A program made the position numbers and the translations under genes. Shown here piece after piece: positions 1 through 7,352 of a stretch of DNA of 15,539 nt. Source of the stretch: Paracoccaceae bacterium (GTDB lineage Bacteria > Pseudomonadota > Alphaproteobacteria > Rhodobacterales > Rhodobacteraceae); contig JALWJU010000323.1 in the NCBI GenBank assembly GCA_026997055.1, positions 1-15,539 of the forward strand, written 5' to 3'. Below the pieces are notes generated by a model that was not told the DNA's origin, did no database searches, and saw only the letters and a program-made list of their open reading frames with translations. Position 1 is the stretch's first letter, and every line of letters starts with the position of its first letter.

Positions 1-487
1 CGCGGGCGGCGAGGAGGTGGCACATGCCGCCGTGGCGCCGCCCCCGGGCGCGATCTACATGGCGCCGGAAAACGACGTGCTCGCGCGCGCTCACGAAGCG
101 CCGAAATGGGTCAAGGTCAGCCCCTTTGCCGCCATGCTCCTGGGCTTTCTGGTGGCGTTCTGGTTCTACATCCTGAACCCGGCCCTGCCCGGGGCGCTGG
201 CCAGAAACCAGCCGGTGCTCTACCGCTTTCTGCTCAACAAGTGGTATTTCGACGAGGCCTATGACTTTCTCTTCGTCAGGCCGGCAAGGAAGGTCGGCTG
301 CTTCCTGTGGAAGGTGGGCGATGGCCGGATCATCGACGGCTTCCTCAATGGCGTGGCCATGGAACTCGTGCCCTGGCTCACCCGCCTTGCGGGGCGCGCC
401 CAGACCGGCTTCGTCTTCACTTACGCATTCGCAATGGTTCTGGGGGTTGTCGCCCTGGTCACCCTGATGATCGTGCTCGGGGGCTGA
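1..487 (+). CDS. nuoL: NADH-quinone oxidoreductase subunit L, C-terminal part (5' end outside window)
   Basis: This is the last 161 codons of the NuoL proton-pumping subunit of respiratory complex I; the reading frame is open from base 2 and the rest of the gene lies upstream. After a polar loop there is a membrane helix (about visible residues 40-58, around FAAMLLGFLVAFWFYI), a long amphipathic stretch containing NKWYFDEAYDFLFVRP, and a final hydrophobic helix ending in LVTLMIVLGG. This matches the NuoL family ending of a transmembrane helix, a lateral helix lying along the membrane arm, and a last anchoring helix; the KWYFDE(A/L)YD motif is typical. The next gene starts 8 bases after the TGA and looks like NuoM, so this is the end of a nuo operon. 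An antiporter-family MrpA/MnhA subunit is the only alternative and does not fit the NuoM/NuoN neighbours. Confidence 0.96.
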   Translation, partial: AGGEEVAHAAVAPPPGAIYMAPENDVLARAHEAPKWVKVSPFAAMLLGFLVAFWFYILNPALPGALARNQPVLYRFLLNKWYFDEAYDFLFVRPARKVGCFLWKVGDGRIIDGFLNGVAMELVPWLTRLAGRAQTGFVFTYAFAMVLGVVALVTLMIVLGG

Positions 488-495
488 GAGGAAAC

Positions 496-2034
496 ATGGA
501 ACACCTGCTATCACTGATCACCTTCCTGCCGCTGGTCGGTGCCGCGATCCTGGCGCTGCTGCTGCATGGCGACGGGCCCGGCGAACAGCGCAATGCCAAG
601 TGGCTGGCCCTGGCGGTCACCTCGGCGACCTTCCTGCTCTCGCTGATCGTGCTGGCGCAGTTCGATCCTTCGGATACCGGCTTCCAGATGGTCGAGGAGG
701 GAAGCTGGATCATGGGGCTCAGCTACAAGATGGGGGTGGACGGCATCTCGGTGCTGTTCGTGATGCTCACCACCTTCCTGATGCCCATCACCATCGCCGC
801 CTGCTGGAATGTCACCACCCGGGTCAAGGAATACATGATCGCGTTTCTGGTGCTGGAGACGCTGATGCTGGGCGTCTTCATGGCGCTGGATCTGGTGCTG
901 TTCTACCTGTTCTTCGAGGGCGGGCTGATCCCGATGTTCCTGATCATCGGCATCTGGGGGGGCAAGCGGCGCATCTATGCGGCGTTCAAGTTCTTCCTCT
1001 ATACCTTCCTCGGCTCGGTGCTGATGCTGGTCGCCATGATCTACATGTATGTGGAGGCCGGCACGACCGACATCCCGGCGCTGATGAATCACCAGTTCGG
1101 CTCGGAGAGCTTCAGCCTGCTGGGCATCCAGATCGTGGGCGGGGTGCAGACGCTGCTTTTCCTCGCCTTCTTCGCCTCCTTTGCGGTCAAGATGCCGATG
1201 TGGCCGGTCCATACCTGGCTGCCCGATGCCCATGTGGAAGCGCCCACGGCGGGCTCGGTGGTGCTGGCGGCGATCCTGCTGAAGATGGGCGGCTACGGCT
1301 TCCTGCGCTTCAGCCTGCCGATGTTTCCGGTGGGATCGGAGGTGATGGCCGGCTTCGTGCTGTGGCTCAGCGCCATTGCCATCGTCTATGCCTCGCTGGT
1401 GGCGCTGGTGCAGGAGGACATGAAGAAGCTGATCGCTTACTCCTCGGTCGCCCATATGGGCTATGTGACCGCGGGCATCTTCGCCTTCAACCAGCAGGGG
1501 ATGGACGGGGCGATCTTCCAGATGCTCAGCCACGGCTTCGTCTCGGCGGCGCTGTTCCTGGTGGTGGGCGTGGTCTATGACCGGATGCATACCCGCGAGA
1601 TCGCCGCCTATGGGGGGCTGGTGAACCGGATGCCCAAATACGCGCTCGTCTTCATGCTCTTTACCATGGCCAATGTGGGCCTGCCGGGCACTTCGGGCTT
1701 CGTCGGCGAATTCCTGACGCTCTCGGGCATGTTCCGGGCCGATACATGGGTGGCGCTGGTGGCGACCTCGGGGGTGATCCTTTCGGCCGCCTATGCGCTC
1801 TGGCTATACCGCCGGGTGATGTTCGGCGAACTGATCAGGGAGAGCCTGAAGGGGATTGCCGACATGGACGCGCGCGAAAGGGCGATCTTCGCGCCGCTGG
1901 TGTTCTTCACCCTGCTGCTCGGGATCTATCCCTCGCTGGTCACCGACCTGATCGGCCCGTCGGTCGCAGCACTTCTCGAACACTTCCAGGCGAGCCTGCC
2001 CGATCCGGGCAGCACCGCCACAGCCACGCATTAA
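496..2034 (+). CDS. nuoM: NADH-quinone oxidoreductase subunit M
   Basis: NuoM is one of the three antiporter-like subunits of the complex I membrane arm and moves protons as NADH is oxidised and quinone reduced. The frame is open further upstream, but the ATG at 496 follows a Shine-Dalgarno-like GAGAGGA at a suitable distance and opens the hydrophobic helix MEHLLSLITFLPLVGAAIL, giving 512 residues, a normal NuoM length. The protein is hydrophobic throughout, with about 14 membrane helices expected. Family landmarks are present: the glutamate in LFFEGGLIPM (residue 141), the lysine in VKMPMWPVHTWLPDAH (residue 232), the lysine in LLKMGGYGF (residue 263), and the ionisable run KKLIAYSSVAHMGY (310-323). 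The C-terminal 25 residues are polar and variable. It sits 8 bases after nuoL and 10 bases before nuoN. Confidence 0.97.
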   Translation: MEHLLSLITFLPLVGAAILALLLHGDGPGEQRNAKWLALAVTSATFLLSLIVLAQFDPSDTGFQMVEEGSWIMGLSYKMGVDGISVLFVMLTTFLMPITIAACWNVTTRVKEYMIAFLVLETLMLGVFMALDLVLFYLFFEGGLIPMFLIIGIWGGKRRIYAAFKFFLYTFLGSVLMLVAMIYMYVEAGTTDIPALMNHQFGSESFSLLGIQIVGGVQTLLFLAFFASFAVKMPMWPVHTWLPDAHVEAPTAGSVVLAAILLKMGGYGFLRFSLPMFPVGSEVMAGFVLWLSAIAIVYASLVALVQEDMKKLIAYSSVAHMGYVTAGIFAFNQQGMDGAIFQMLSHGFVSAALFLVVGVVYDRMHTREIAAYGGLVNRMPKYALVFMLFTMANVGLPGTSGFVGEFLTLSGMFRADTWVALVATSGVILSAAYALWLYRRVMFGELIRESLKGIADMDARERAIFAPLVFFTLLLGIYPSLVTDLIGPSVAALLEHFQASLPDPGSTATATH

Positions 2035-2044
2035 GGGGGCGGAC

Positions 2045-3484
2045 ATGATTTCTGCCGATATTCAGACGATCCTGCCGGAAATCCTGCTGGCGCTCTTTGC
2101 CATGGCCGCTCTGCTGGTGGCGGTCTATACCGGCAAGGACAGGCTCGCCGGGGCGCTCACCTGGGCCAGCGCGGCGGTGATGGCGCTGCTGGCCTTCGTG
2201 GTGGCGTCGGGCGGGCCGGGGGCCGAAAGCGCCTTTGGCGGCTCCTTCGTGGTCGATGCCTACAGCCGCTTTGCCAAGGCGGCGGTGCTGCTGGCCGCGG
2301 CCCTGGTGCTGCTGGTGGGACAGGGGGCGCTGGAGCGGCGCGGGCTGCTGAAATTCGAATACCCCGTGCTGATCGCGCTGTCGGTTGTGGGCATGATGGT
2401 GATGGTCTCGGCGGGCGACCTGATGGTGCTCTACATGGGGCTCGAACTGCAGTCGCTTGCGCTCTATGTGGTGGCGGCGATGAACCGCAATTCGGAGCGC
2501 TCCACCGAGGCGGGGCTCAAGTATTTCGTGCTCGGCGCGCTCGGATCGGGGCTGCTGCTCTACGGCGCCTCGCTCGCCTACGGCTATGCGGGCACGACGC
2601 TTTTCAGCGGCATCCTCGGCGCGGCCAGCGACGGCCATGTGGGGCTGGGCCTGCTGATCGGGCTCGCCTTCGTGATCGCGGGCCTGACCTTCAAGGTCAG
2701 CGCCGTGCCCTTCCACATGTGGACGCCCGACGTCTATGAAGGCGCGCCCACGCCTGTCACCGCCTTCTTCGCCACCGCGCCCAAGCTCGCGGCGATGGGG
2801 CTCCTGGGCCGGGTGCTGTTCGATGCCTTCGGCCAGGCGGTGGATGACTGGCGCCAGATCATCGCGCTGCTGTCGCTGCTCAGCATGTTCCTCGGCGCGG
2901 TGGCGGCGATCGGCCAGCGCAACATAAAGCGCCTGATGGCCTACAGTTCGATCGCGCATATGGGCTTTGCCCTGATGGGGCTGGCGGCGGGCAATGCGCT
3001 GGGGGTGCAGGCGATGCTGATCTACATGGCGATCTACCTGGCCATGAATATCGGCACTTTTGCCTTCATCATGTCGATGGAGCGCGACGGCAAGCCGGTG
3101 ACCGATATCGCCAGCCTGAACCAATACGCCCGTGCCGAGCCGCTGAAGGCGCTGGCCATGCTGGTGCTGCTGTTTTCGCTTGCCGGTGTGCCGCCCATGC
3201 TGGGCTTCTTCGGCAAGCTCTATGTGCTCAATGCGGCGGTGCAGTCGGGGCTTGCCTGGCTGGCTCTGGCGGGGGTGATCGCCAGCGTGATCGGAGCGTT
3301 CTACTACCTGCGCATCGTCTATTTCATGTATTTCGGCACCGAGAGCGAGGGGGCCGAAACCCCGATGACGCCAGCCGCCTGGCTGGCGCTGGTGGGCTCG
3401 GCGGCGGTGATGCTTCTGGGGGTGGTCAACATGTTCGGCGTCGAAGCCATGGCCGCGGCGGCGGCGCAGGCGCTTGTCCACTGA
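2045..3484 (+). CDS. nuoN: NADH-quinone oxidoreductase subunit N
   Basis: NuoN is the third antiporter-like subunit of complex I, placed nearest the quinone module, and the last nuo gene here. The ATG at 2045 is preceded by AAGGGGG, which overlaps the nuoM stop codon. The 479-residue product is a multi-pass membrane protein with the family's charged residues: glutamate 134 in LYMGLELQSLALYV, lysine 217 in TFKVSAVPFHMWTPDVYEGAPTP (lysine followed by the proton-path histidine), lysine 247 in APKLAAMG, and KRLMAYSSIAHMGF further on. It ends in an alanine-rich tail. The stop codon is followed within 8 bases by a strong palindrome that separates the nuo genes from birA; whether that hairpin ends or attenuates the transcript cannot be decided from sequence. 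Confidence 0.97.
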   Translation: MISADIQTILPEILLALFAMAALLVAVYTGKDRLAGALTWASAAVMALLAFVVASGGPGAESAFGGSFVVDAYSRFAKAAVLLAAALVLLVGQGALERRGLLKFEYPVLIALSVVGMMVMVSAGDLMVLYMGLELQSLALYVVAAMNRNSERSTEAGLKYFVLGALGSGLLLYGASLAYGYAGTTLFSGILGAASDGHVGLGLLIGLAFVIAGLTFKVSAVPFHMWTPDVYEGAPTPVTAFFATAPKLAAMGLLGRVLFDAFGQAVDDWRQIIALLSLLSMFLGAVAAIGQRNIKRLMAYSSIAHMGFALMGLAAGNALGVQAMLIYMAIYLAMNIGTFAFIMSMERDGKPVTDIASLNQYARAEPLKALAMLVLLFSLAGVPPMLGFFGKLYVLNAAVQSGLAWLALAGVIASVIGAFYYLRIVYFMYFGTESEGAETPMTPAAWLALVGSAAVMLLGVVNMFGVEAMAAAAAQALVH

Positions 3485-3491
3485 GCGGGCG

Positions 3492-3526
3492 GGGCGCGAT
3501 TTTTCTGCGAAAAATCGGGGGCGCCC
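3492..3526. repeat. Palindromic repeat, copy 1 (nuoN/birA junction)
   Basis: A perfect 9-base inverted repeat (CGATTTTTC, loop TGC, GAAAAATCG; 3497-3517) is nested inside a GC-rich outer pair GGGCGC (3492-3497) / GCGCCC (3521-3526). The whole can fold into a two-part hairpin with a small G bulge. It lies between the nuoN stop and the likely birA start and has no T-run after the stem, so it is not a classical terminator. The reverse complement of its core reappears at 13198-13232, so this is an interspersed family and not a unique structure. Read in the birA frame it would encode FSAKNRG. Confidence 0.8.
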
Positions 3527-3530
3527 GGCG

Positions 3531-4310
3531 GTGAGCGACTGGCCCGAAGGAGACTGGCCCGAAGGATATGGCCGTCTGATGCTGGAGAGCATCGATTCGA
3601 CGCTGGACGAGGCGCGCCGGCGGGCCGGAGAATGCGCCGGCCCCACCTGGATCTTCGCCGCCCGCCAGAGTGCTGCGCGCGGGCGGCGCGGCCGGGCCTG
3701 GCTGCAGCCCGAGGGCAACTTCTCCGCGACCCTGCTTTTGCCCGCGCCCGGCGCGCCGGATCGCGCGGCTTTGCGCTCCTTCGTCGCCGCGCTGGCGCTC
3801 GCGGATGCGCTGGAGGGGCTCGGGCTCGCGCCGCGCCTGAAATGGCCCAATGACGTGCTGCTCGCCGGCGGCAAGCTCGCCGGGATCCTGCTCGAGGGCC
3901 TGCCCGGCGGCGCGCTGGCGATCGGCATCGGCGTGAACCTCGCCGCCGCGCCCGATCCCGCGCGGCTTGAGCCCGGCGCGGCCGCGCCGGTGGCGCTGGC
4001 GGGTCACGGGGTGCGGATCGCGCCCGAGGGCTTCCTGCCGCTGCTGGCGCGCGCCTGGGCCGCGCGCGAGGGGCAATTCGCGACCTACGGCTTTGCCCCG
4101 ATCCGCGCCGCCTGGCTCGAGCGCGCCGCCCGGCTGGGCGAGGCGATCGAGGTGCGCCTGCCGCGCGAAACCTTCAGCGGCATCTTCAAGGATGTGGACG
4201 AGGGCGGGCGACTTGTCCTATCAAGCGCCGAGGGCGAACGGCGCGTGGCGGCGGGCGAGGTATTCTTTTCGGGAGCAGAACCGGGGGGCGAAGATGCTTC
4301 TGGCGATTGA
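3531..4310 (+). CDS. birA: Biotin--[acetyl-CoA-carboxylase] ligase
   Basis: This enzyme makes biotinyl-AMP from biotin and ATP and transfers biotin to a lysine of carboxylase carrier proteins such as AccB. The 259-residue product begins directly with the catalytic domain, so it lacks the DNA-binding helix-turn-helix of E. coli BirA and should be a ligase only. Motifs: LESIDSTLDEA (18-28), ARQSAARGRRGRAW (biotin/AMP loop, 44-57), LKWPNDVLL (103-111), GGKLAGILLE with the conserved lysine 115, IGIGVNLA (131-138), then a short C-terminal beta domain. I chose GTG at 3531; an in-frame TTG at 3474 would translate the palindromic repeat and overlap nuoN. No clear Shine-Dalgarno precedes the GTG. Residues 3-12 are a duplicated DWPEG. 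The 3' end overlaps coaX by 17 bases. The function is secure; the start is not. Confidence 0.92.
   Translation: MSDWPEGDWPEGYGRLMLESIDSTLDEARRRAGECAGPTWIFAARQSAARGRRGRAWLQPEGNFSATLLLPAPGAPDRAALRSFVAALALADALEGLGLAPRLKWPNDVLLAGGKLAGILLEGLPGGALAIGIGVNLAAAPDPARLEPGAAAPVALAGHGVRIAPEGFLPLLARAWAAREGQFATYGFAPIRAAWLERAARLGEAIEVRLPRETFSGIFKDVDEGGRLVLSSAEGERRVAAGEVFFSGAEPGGEDASGD
3537..3566 (+). repeat. 15-base tandem duplication inside the birA start region
   Basis: GACTGGCCCGAAGGA occurs twice back to back (3537-3551 and 3552-3566), in frame with birA, giving DWPEG-DWPEG. The two units are identical, which suggests a recent slippage or duplication. It does not disturb the reading frame. Confidence 0.9.
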
Positions 4311-5073
4311 CTGCGGCAATACCAACACGGTGTTTTCGCTCTGGGACGGGGAGAAGTTCCTGTGCACCCTGCGCACCTCGACCCATCACGCGCGCACGGC
4401 GGACGCCTATTTCACCTGGTTTTCCACCCTGATCCGCCATTACGGCATCGAGCTCGACATTACCGGCGTGGTGATCTCTTCGACCGTGCCGCGGGTGGTG
4501 TGGAATCTGCGCGTCTTTGCCGACCGTTTCTTCGGCCTGCGCCCACTGGTCGTGGGCAAGCCCGATTGCCTGCTGCCGCATCCGCCCCGGGTCGATCCGG
4601 GCACCGCGGTGGGGCCGGACCGGCTGGCCAATGCGGCCGCCGCCTTTGACCGCCACGGGGGCGACTGCATGGTGGTGGATTTCGGCACCGCCACCAATAT
4701 CGACGTGGTGGCGGCCGACGGCGCCTATATCGGCGGGGTGATCGCGCCCGGGGTCAATCTCAGCCTCGAGGCGCTGCACCAGGGCGCGGCGGCGCTGCCG
4801 CATGTGGATATCGCCCAGCCCGAGCGGGTGATCGGCACCAATACGGTGGCCTGTATCCAGTCGGGCATCTTCTGGGGCTATGTGGGCCTCGTCAACGGGC
4901 TGATCGACCGGGTGCGCGAAGAGCACGGTACGCCGATGAAGGTCATCGCCACCGGCGGGCTCGCGCCGCTCTTTGCCCAGGGCGAAGCGCATTTCGATTT
5001 CATCGAGGACGATCTGACAATGCACGGGCTGGTGGTGATCCACGCCCATAACAGGGAGCAGGGCACGATATGA
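4294..5073 (+). CDS. coaX: Type III pantothenate kinase
   Basis: CoaX phosphorylates pantothenate, the first step of coenzyme A synthesis. The 259-residue protein belongs to the ASKHA fold: the N-terminal phosphate loop is MLLAIDCGNTNTVF with aspartate 6, followed by ISSTVPRV (61-68), the pantothenate/catalytic motif GPDRLANA (107-114, aspartate 109), the second phosphate motif VVDFGTATNIDVV (127-139), GGVIAPGVNLSLEAL (147-161) and ATGGLA near the C-terminus. The ATG at 4294 lies inside the end of birA (17-base overlap), and the TGA at 5071 overlaps the ATG of the next gene as ATGA, so translation of the three genes is probably coupled. Biotin ligase and type III pantothenate kinase are adjacent in many bacteria and fused in some betaproteobacteria, which supports both assignments. 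Confidence 0.96.
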   Translation: MLLAIDCGNTNTVFSLWDGEKFLCTLRTSTHHARTADAYFTWFSTLIRHYGIELDITGVVISSTVPRVVWNLRVFADRFFGLRPLVVGKPDCLLPHPPRVDPGTAVGPDRLANAAAAFDRHGGDCMVVDFGTATNIDVVAADGAYIGGVIAPGVNLSLEALHQGAAALPHVDIAQPERVIGTNTVACIQSGIFWGYVGLVNGLIDRVREEHGTPMKVIATGGLAPLFAQGEAHFDFIEDDLTMHGLVVIHAHNREQGTI

Positions 5074-6737
5074 GCAAGAAAGAGCGGCTGATCTTCCTGC
5101 CCCTGGGCGGGGCGGGCGAAATTGGCATGAACGCCTATGTCTATGGCTGGGGCGCGCCGGGGCGCGAGCGGCTGATCCTGGTCGATCTCGGGGTCACCTT
5201 TCCCGACATGGACACGACGCCCGGCGTCAGCCTGATCATGCCGGATATTTCCTGGCTCGAGGCCAATGCCGAGCGGCTCGAGGCGATCTTCATCACCCAT
5301 GCGCATGAGGACCATGTGGGCGCGATCGGCCGCCTGCACAGCCGCCTCAAGGCGCCGGTCCATGCGCGCCCCTTCACCGCCTGGCATGCCAGGCGCAAGA
5401 TGGAGGAGGCGGGCGCGAACCCGGACGCCATTCGCCCAGCCCGGCCCTGGCCCGAGAAGATCGAGGCCGGCCCGTTCACGGTCTCTTTCCTGCCGCTCAG
5501 CCACTCGATCCCCGAAAGCTCGGGGCTGGTGATCGACACGCCCGCCGGCCGCCTCGTCCATACCGGCGATTTCAAGCTCGACGAAACCCCGGTCGTGGGC
5601 GAGCCCTTCGACGAAAGCCTGTGGCGCGAAGTGGCCGCAGAGGGGGGCATCCACGCGCTGATCTGCGATTCGACCAATGTGTTTTCCGACCGCCCCGGCC
5701 GCTCCGAGGCCAGCATCGGAGCGGAACTGGTGAAGCTCGTCAAGAGCGCCGAGCAGATGGTGGTGGCGACCACATTCGCTTCCAACGTCGCGCGCCTGCA
5801 GCAGCTTGCCGCCGCCGGGGTGGCGGCCGGGCGCAAGGTCTGCCTGCTGGGCCGGGCCATGCAGCGCATGGTGCTGGCGGCGGGCGAATGCGGGCTCTTG
5901 TCGGACTTCCCCGAGACGATCCCGGTCGAGGATGCCCGCGATCTGCCGCGCAGCGAGCTGATGCTGCTGGTCACCGGCAGCCAGGGCGAGCGGCGCGCCG
6001 CCTCGGCCCAGCTTGCGCGCGGCAAGTATCTGGGCATGCAGATGGCCGAGGGGGACCTGTTCCTGTTTTCCTCCAAGACCATCCCCGGCAATGAGCGCGC
6101 GGTGGCGCGCCTGCTCAATGCCTATAGCGAGATGGGCGTGGAGGTGGTGGCCGAAAGCGACCTCTACCACGTCTCCGGCCATGCCAACCGCCCGGACCTG
6201 ATGCGCGTGCACGAGATGCTCGACCCGGATATCGTCATCCCCATGCATGGCGAGCACCGGCATCTCAGCGAACACGCGGCACTTGCGCGCGCGGGCGGGC
6301 GGGCCAGCATGGTGGTGGTCAATGGCGCCGTCTGCGACCTTACCGGCGAGGCGCCGCATGTGGTCGAGCATGTGGAGGCCGAGCGGGTCTATCTCGACGG
6401 CAGCCGCCTCATCGGCGCGCTCGACGGGGTGGTGCGCGACCGCATCCGTCTGGCGCTCAATGGCCATGTGATGGTGAGCCTGATCCTGGAGGACGACGCG
6501 GCCCTGGGCGAGCCCTGGGTCGAGATCATGGGGCTGCCGGAAACCGGCGCCTCGCGCGCGCCCCTGGCCGAGGTGCTGGAAGAGGAACTCGGCCGCTTCC
6601 TGAGCCGGGCCGCGGCGGGCCTGCTGGCCGATGACGACAGGCTCGAAGAGGAGCTGCGCAAGCTTGCCCGCCGCGCCGCGCAGGAGGAAATCGGCCGCAA
6701 GCCCGAAGTCACCGTGGTCATCAGTCGCCTTGAATAG
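5070..6737 (+). CDS. rnj: Ribonuclease J
   Basis: This is a 555-residue metallo-beta-lactamase/beta-CASP ribonuclease; RNase J of this group degrades RNA 5' to 3' and takes part in RNA maturation and turnover. The N-terminus has GGAGEIGMNAYVY, followed by the zinc motif THAHEDHVG (histidines 77, 79 and 82, aspartate 81), PLSHSIPES (histidine 145), VHTGDFKLD (aspartate 167) and CDSTNVFSDRPGRSE. The beta-CASP part carries VTGSQGE (301-307), FSSKTIPGNE (333-342) and HVSGHA (367-372), and the last metal ligand is in PMHGEHRHL (histidine 393). The remaining C-terminal residues form the family's alpha/beta domain. It starts on the ATGA shared with coaX. Alphaproteobacteria commonly have a single RNase J beside RNase E. 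Only a related beta-CASP hydrolase would be an alternative, and the length and full motif set argue for RNase J. Confidence 0.95.
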   Translation: MSKKERLIFLPLGGAGEIGMNAYVYGWGAPGRERLILVDLGVTFPDMDTTPGVSLIMPDISWLEANAERLEAIFITHAHEDHVGAIGRLHSRLKAPVHARPFTAWHARRKMEEAGANPDAIRPARPWPEKIEAGPFTVSFLPLSHSIPESSGLVIDTPAGRLVHTGDFKLDETPVVGEPFDESLWREVAAEGGIHALICDSTNVFSDRPGRSEASIGAELVKLVKSAEQMVVATTFASNVARLQQLAAAGVAAGRKVCLLGRAMQRMVLAAGECGLLSDFPETIPVEDARDLPRSELMLLVTGSQGERRAASAQLARGKYLGMQMAEGDLFLFSSKTIPGNERAVARLLNAYSEMGVEVVAESDLYHVSGHANRPDLMRVHEMLDPDIVIPMHGEHRHLSEHAALARAGGRASMVVVNGAVCDLTGEAPHVVEHVEAERVYLDGSRLIGALDGVVRDRIRLALNGHVMVSLILEDDAALGEPWVEIMGLPETGASRAPLAEVLEEELGRFLSRAAAGLLADDDRLEEELRKLARRAAQEEIGRKPEVTVVISRLE

Positions 6738-6803
6738 GCCGCCTTGCCTGAAAAGGGGGCGGGTGATATGCGTATTGCAACAGTTTGGTGGGACAGGCAG
6801 ACG

Positions 6804-7352
6804 ATGAGCGACATTTCCGAGCTGGAAGCCAGGATTACCGCCGCCCTTGACCGGATCGGTCAGGGGCTCGAGGCGCTGGGGCCGAAGCCGGACCCGGGGC
6901 TGGGCGAAGAGGTGCAGAATTTGCGCACGGCACTGGAAGAAGAGCGCGTGGCCAATGCCCAGCTCGAAGAGCGCGTGCGCGCGATCCGCGAAAAGCAGGA
7001 AAGCACGGTTGCCAGGCTGAGCGAAGAGGTGGAGCGGCTGCGCAAGGCGCTTGAGGAAGGCGAAGCCGGGGTGGCGCATCTGCGCAAGGTCAACAGCGAG
7101 TTGCGCGCCAATAACGCCGCCCTGCGCGAGGCCGTCGTCCAGGGGCTTGCCGAGCCGCATCTGGTAAACAAGTCGATGATGGCCGAGCTCGAGGCCCTGC
7201 GCGCCACCCAGGCCGCCGACCGCAGCGAACTCGATGCGATCCTGGCCGAACTGGCGCCGCTGGTGGAGCCTGCGCCTTCGGCAGGCTCCGGCGATGCAGA
7301 GAGCGGCCAGAGCCCCGAACCCCCGGCAGCGGAGGAGAGCGAACATGCCTGA
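6804..7352 (+). CDS. Coiled-coil protein upstream of zapA (ZauP-like)
   Basis: This encodes a 182-residue soluble protein with no signal peptide or membrane helix. Residues 1-25 form a short helix (SDISELEARITAALDRIGQGLEAL). A proline/glycine break follows, then an almost unbroken charged heptad-like coiled coil from about 34 to 112 (ALEEERVANAQLEERVRAI), a second helix around 123-153, and a disordered Pro/Glu/Ser tail. Its stop overlaps zapA by 8 bases. In Caulobacter a coiled-coil protein encoded just upstream of ZapA, ZauP, works with ZapA to focus the Z-ring; position, size and architecture fit that role, but coiled coils are poor evidence by themselves, so I give no gene symbol. ATG 6804 starts the family-like sequence; ATG 6768, with a G-rich stretch upstream, would add 12 residues. 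Confidence 0.75.
   Translation: MSDISELEARITAALDRIGQGLEALGPKPDPGLGEEVQNLRTALEEERVANAQLEERVRAIREKQESTVARLSEEVERLRKALEEGEAGVAHLRKVNSELRANNAALREAVVQGLAEPHLVNKSMMAELEALRATQAADRSELDAILAELAPLVEPAPSAGSGDAESGQSPEPPAAEESEHA
7265..7289. repeat. REP-like perfect hairpin within the 3' part of the coiled-coil gene
   Basis: GGAGCCTGC (7265-7273) and GCAGGCTCC (7281-7289) are exact inverted copies separated by GCCTTCG. The 9-base GC-rich stem lies in the codons for the disordered tail (VEPAPSAGSG), where extra residues are tolerated. Its sequence resembles dispersed GAGCCTG-type palindromes that I know from several alphaproteobacterial genomes; only this copy was noticed here. Confidence 0.7.

Noticed and set aside
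3492..3526. Rho-independent terminator after nuoN
   Set aside because: The stem is strong, but the T-run lies inside the stem and none follows it; the second copy elsewhere shows it is a repeat element.
1940..3928. 662-codon minus-strand open frame opposite nuoN and birA
   Set aside because: It spans two clear genes and the palindrome between them; its His/Arg/Gln-rich composition is typical of a reverse-frame artefact.
6730..6772. Promoter for the ZauP-like gene and zapA
   Set aside because: TTGCCT at 6744 with TATGCG at 6767 has good spacing but only three matches in the -10 box; not enough to annotate.
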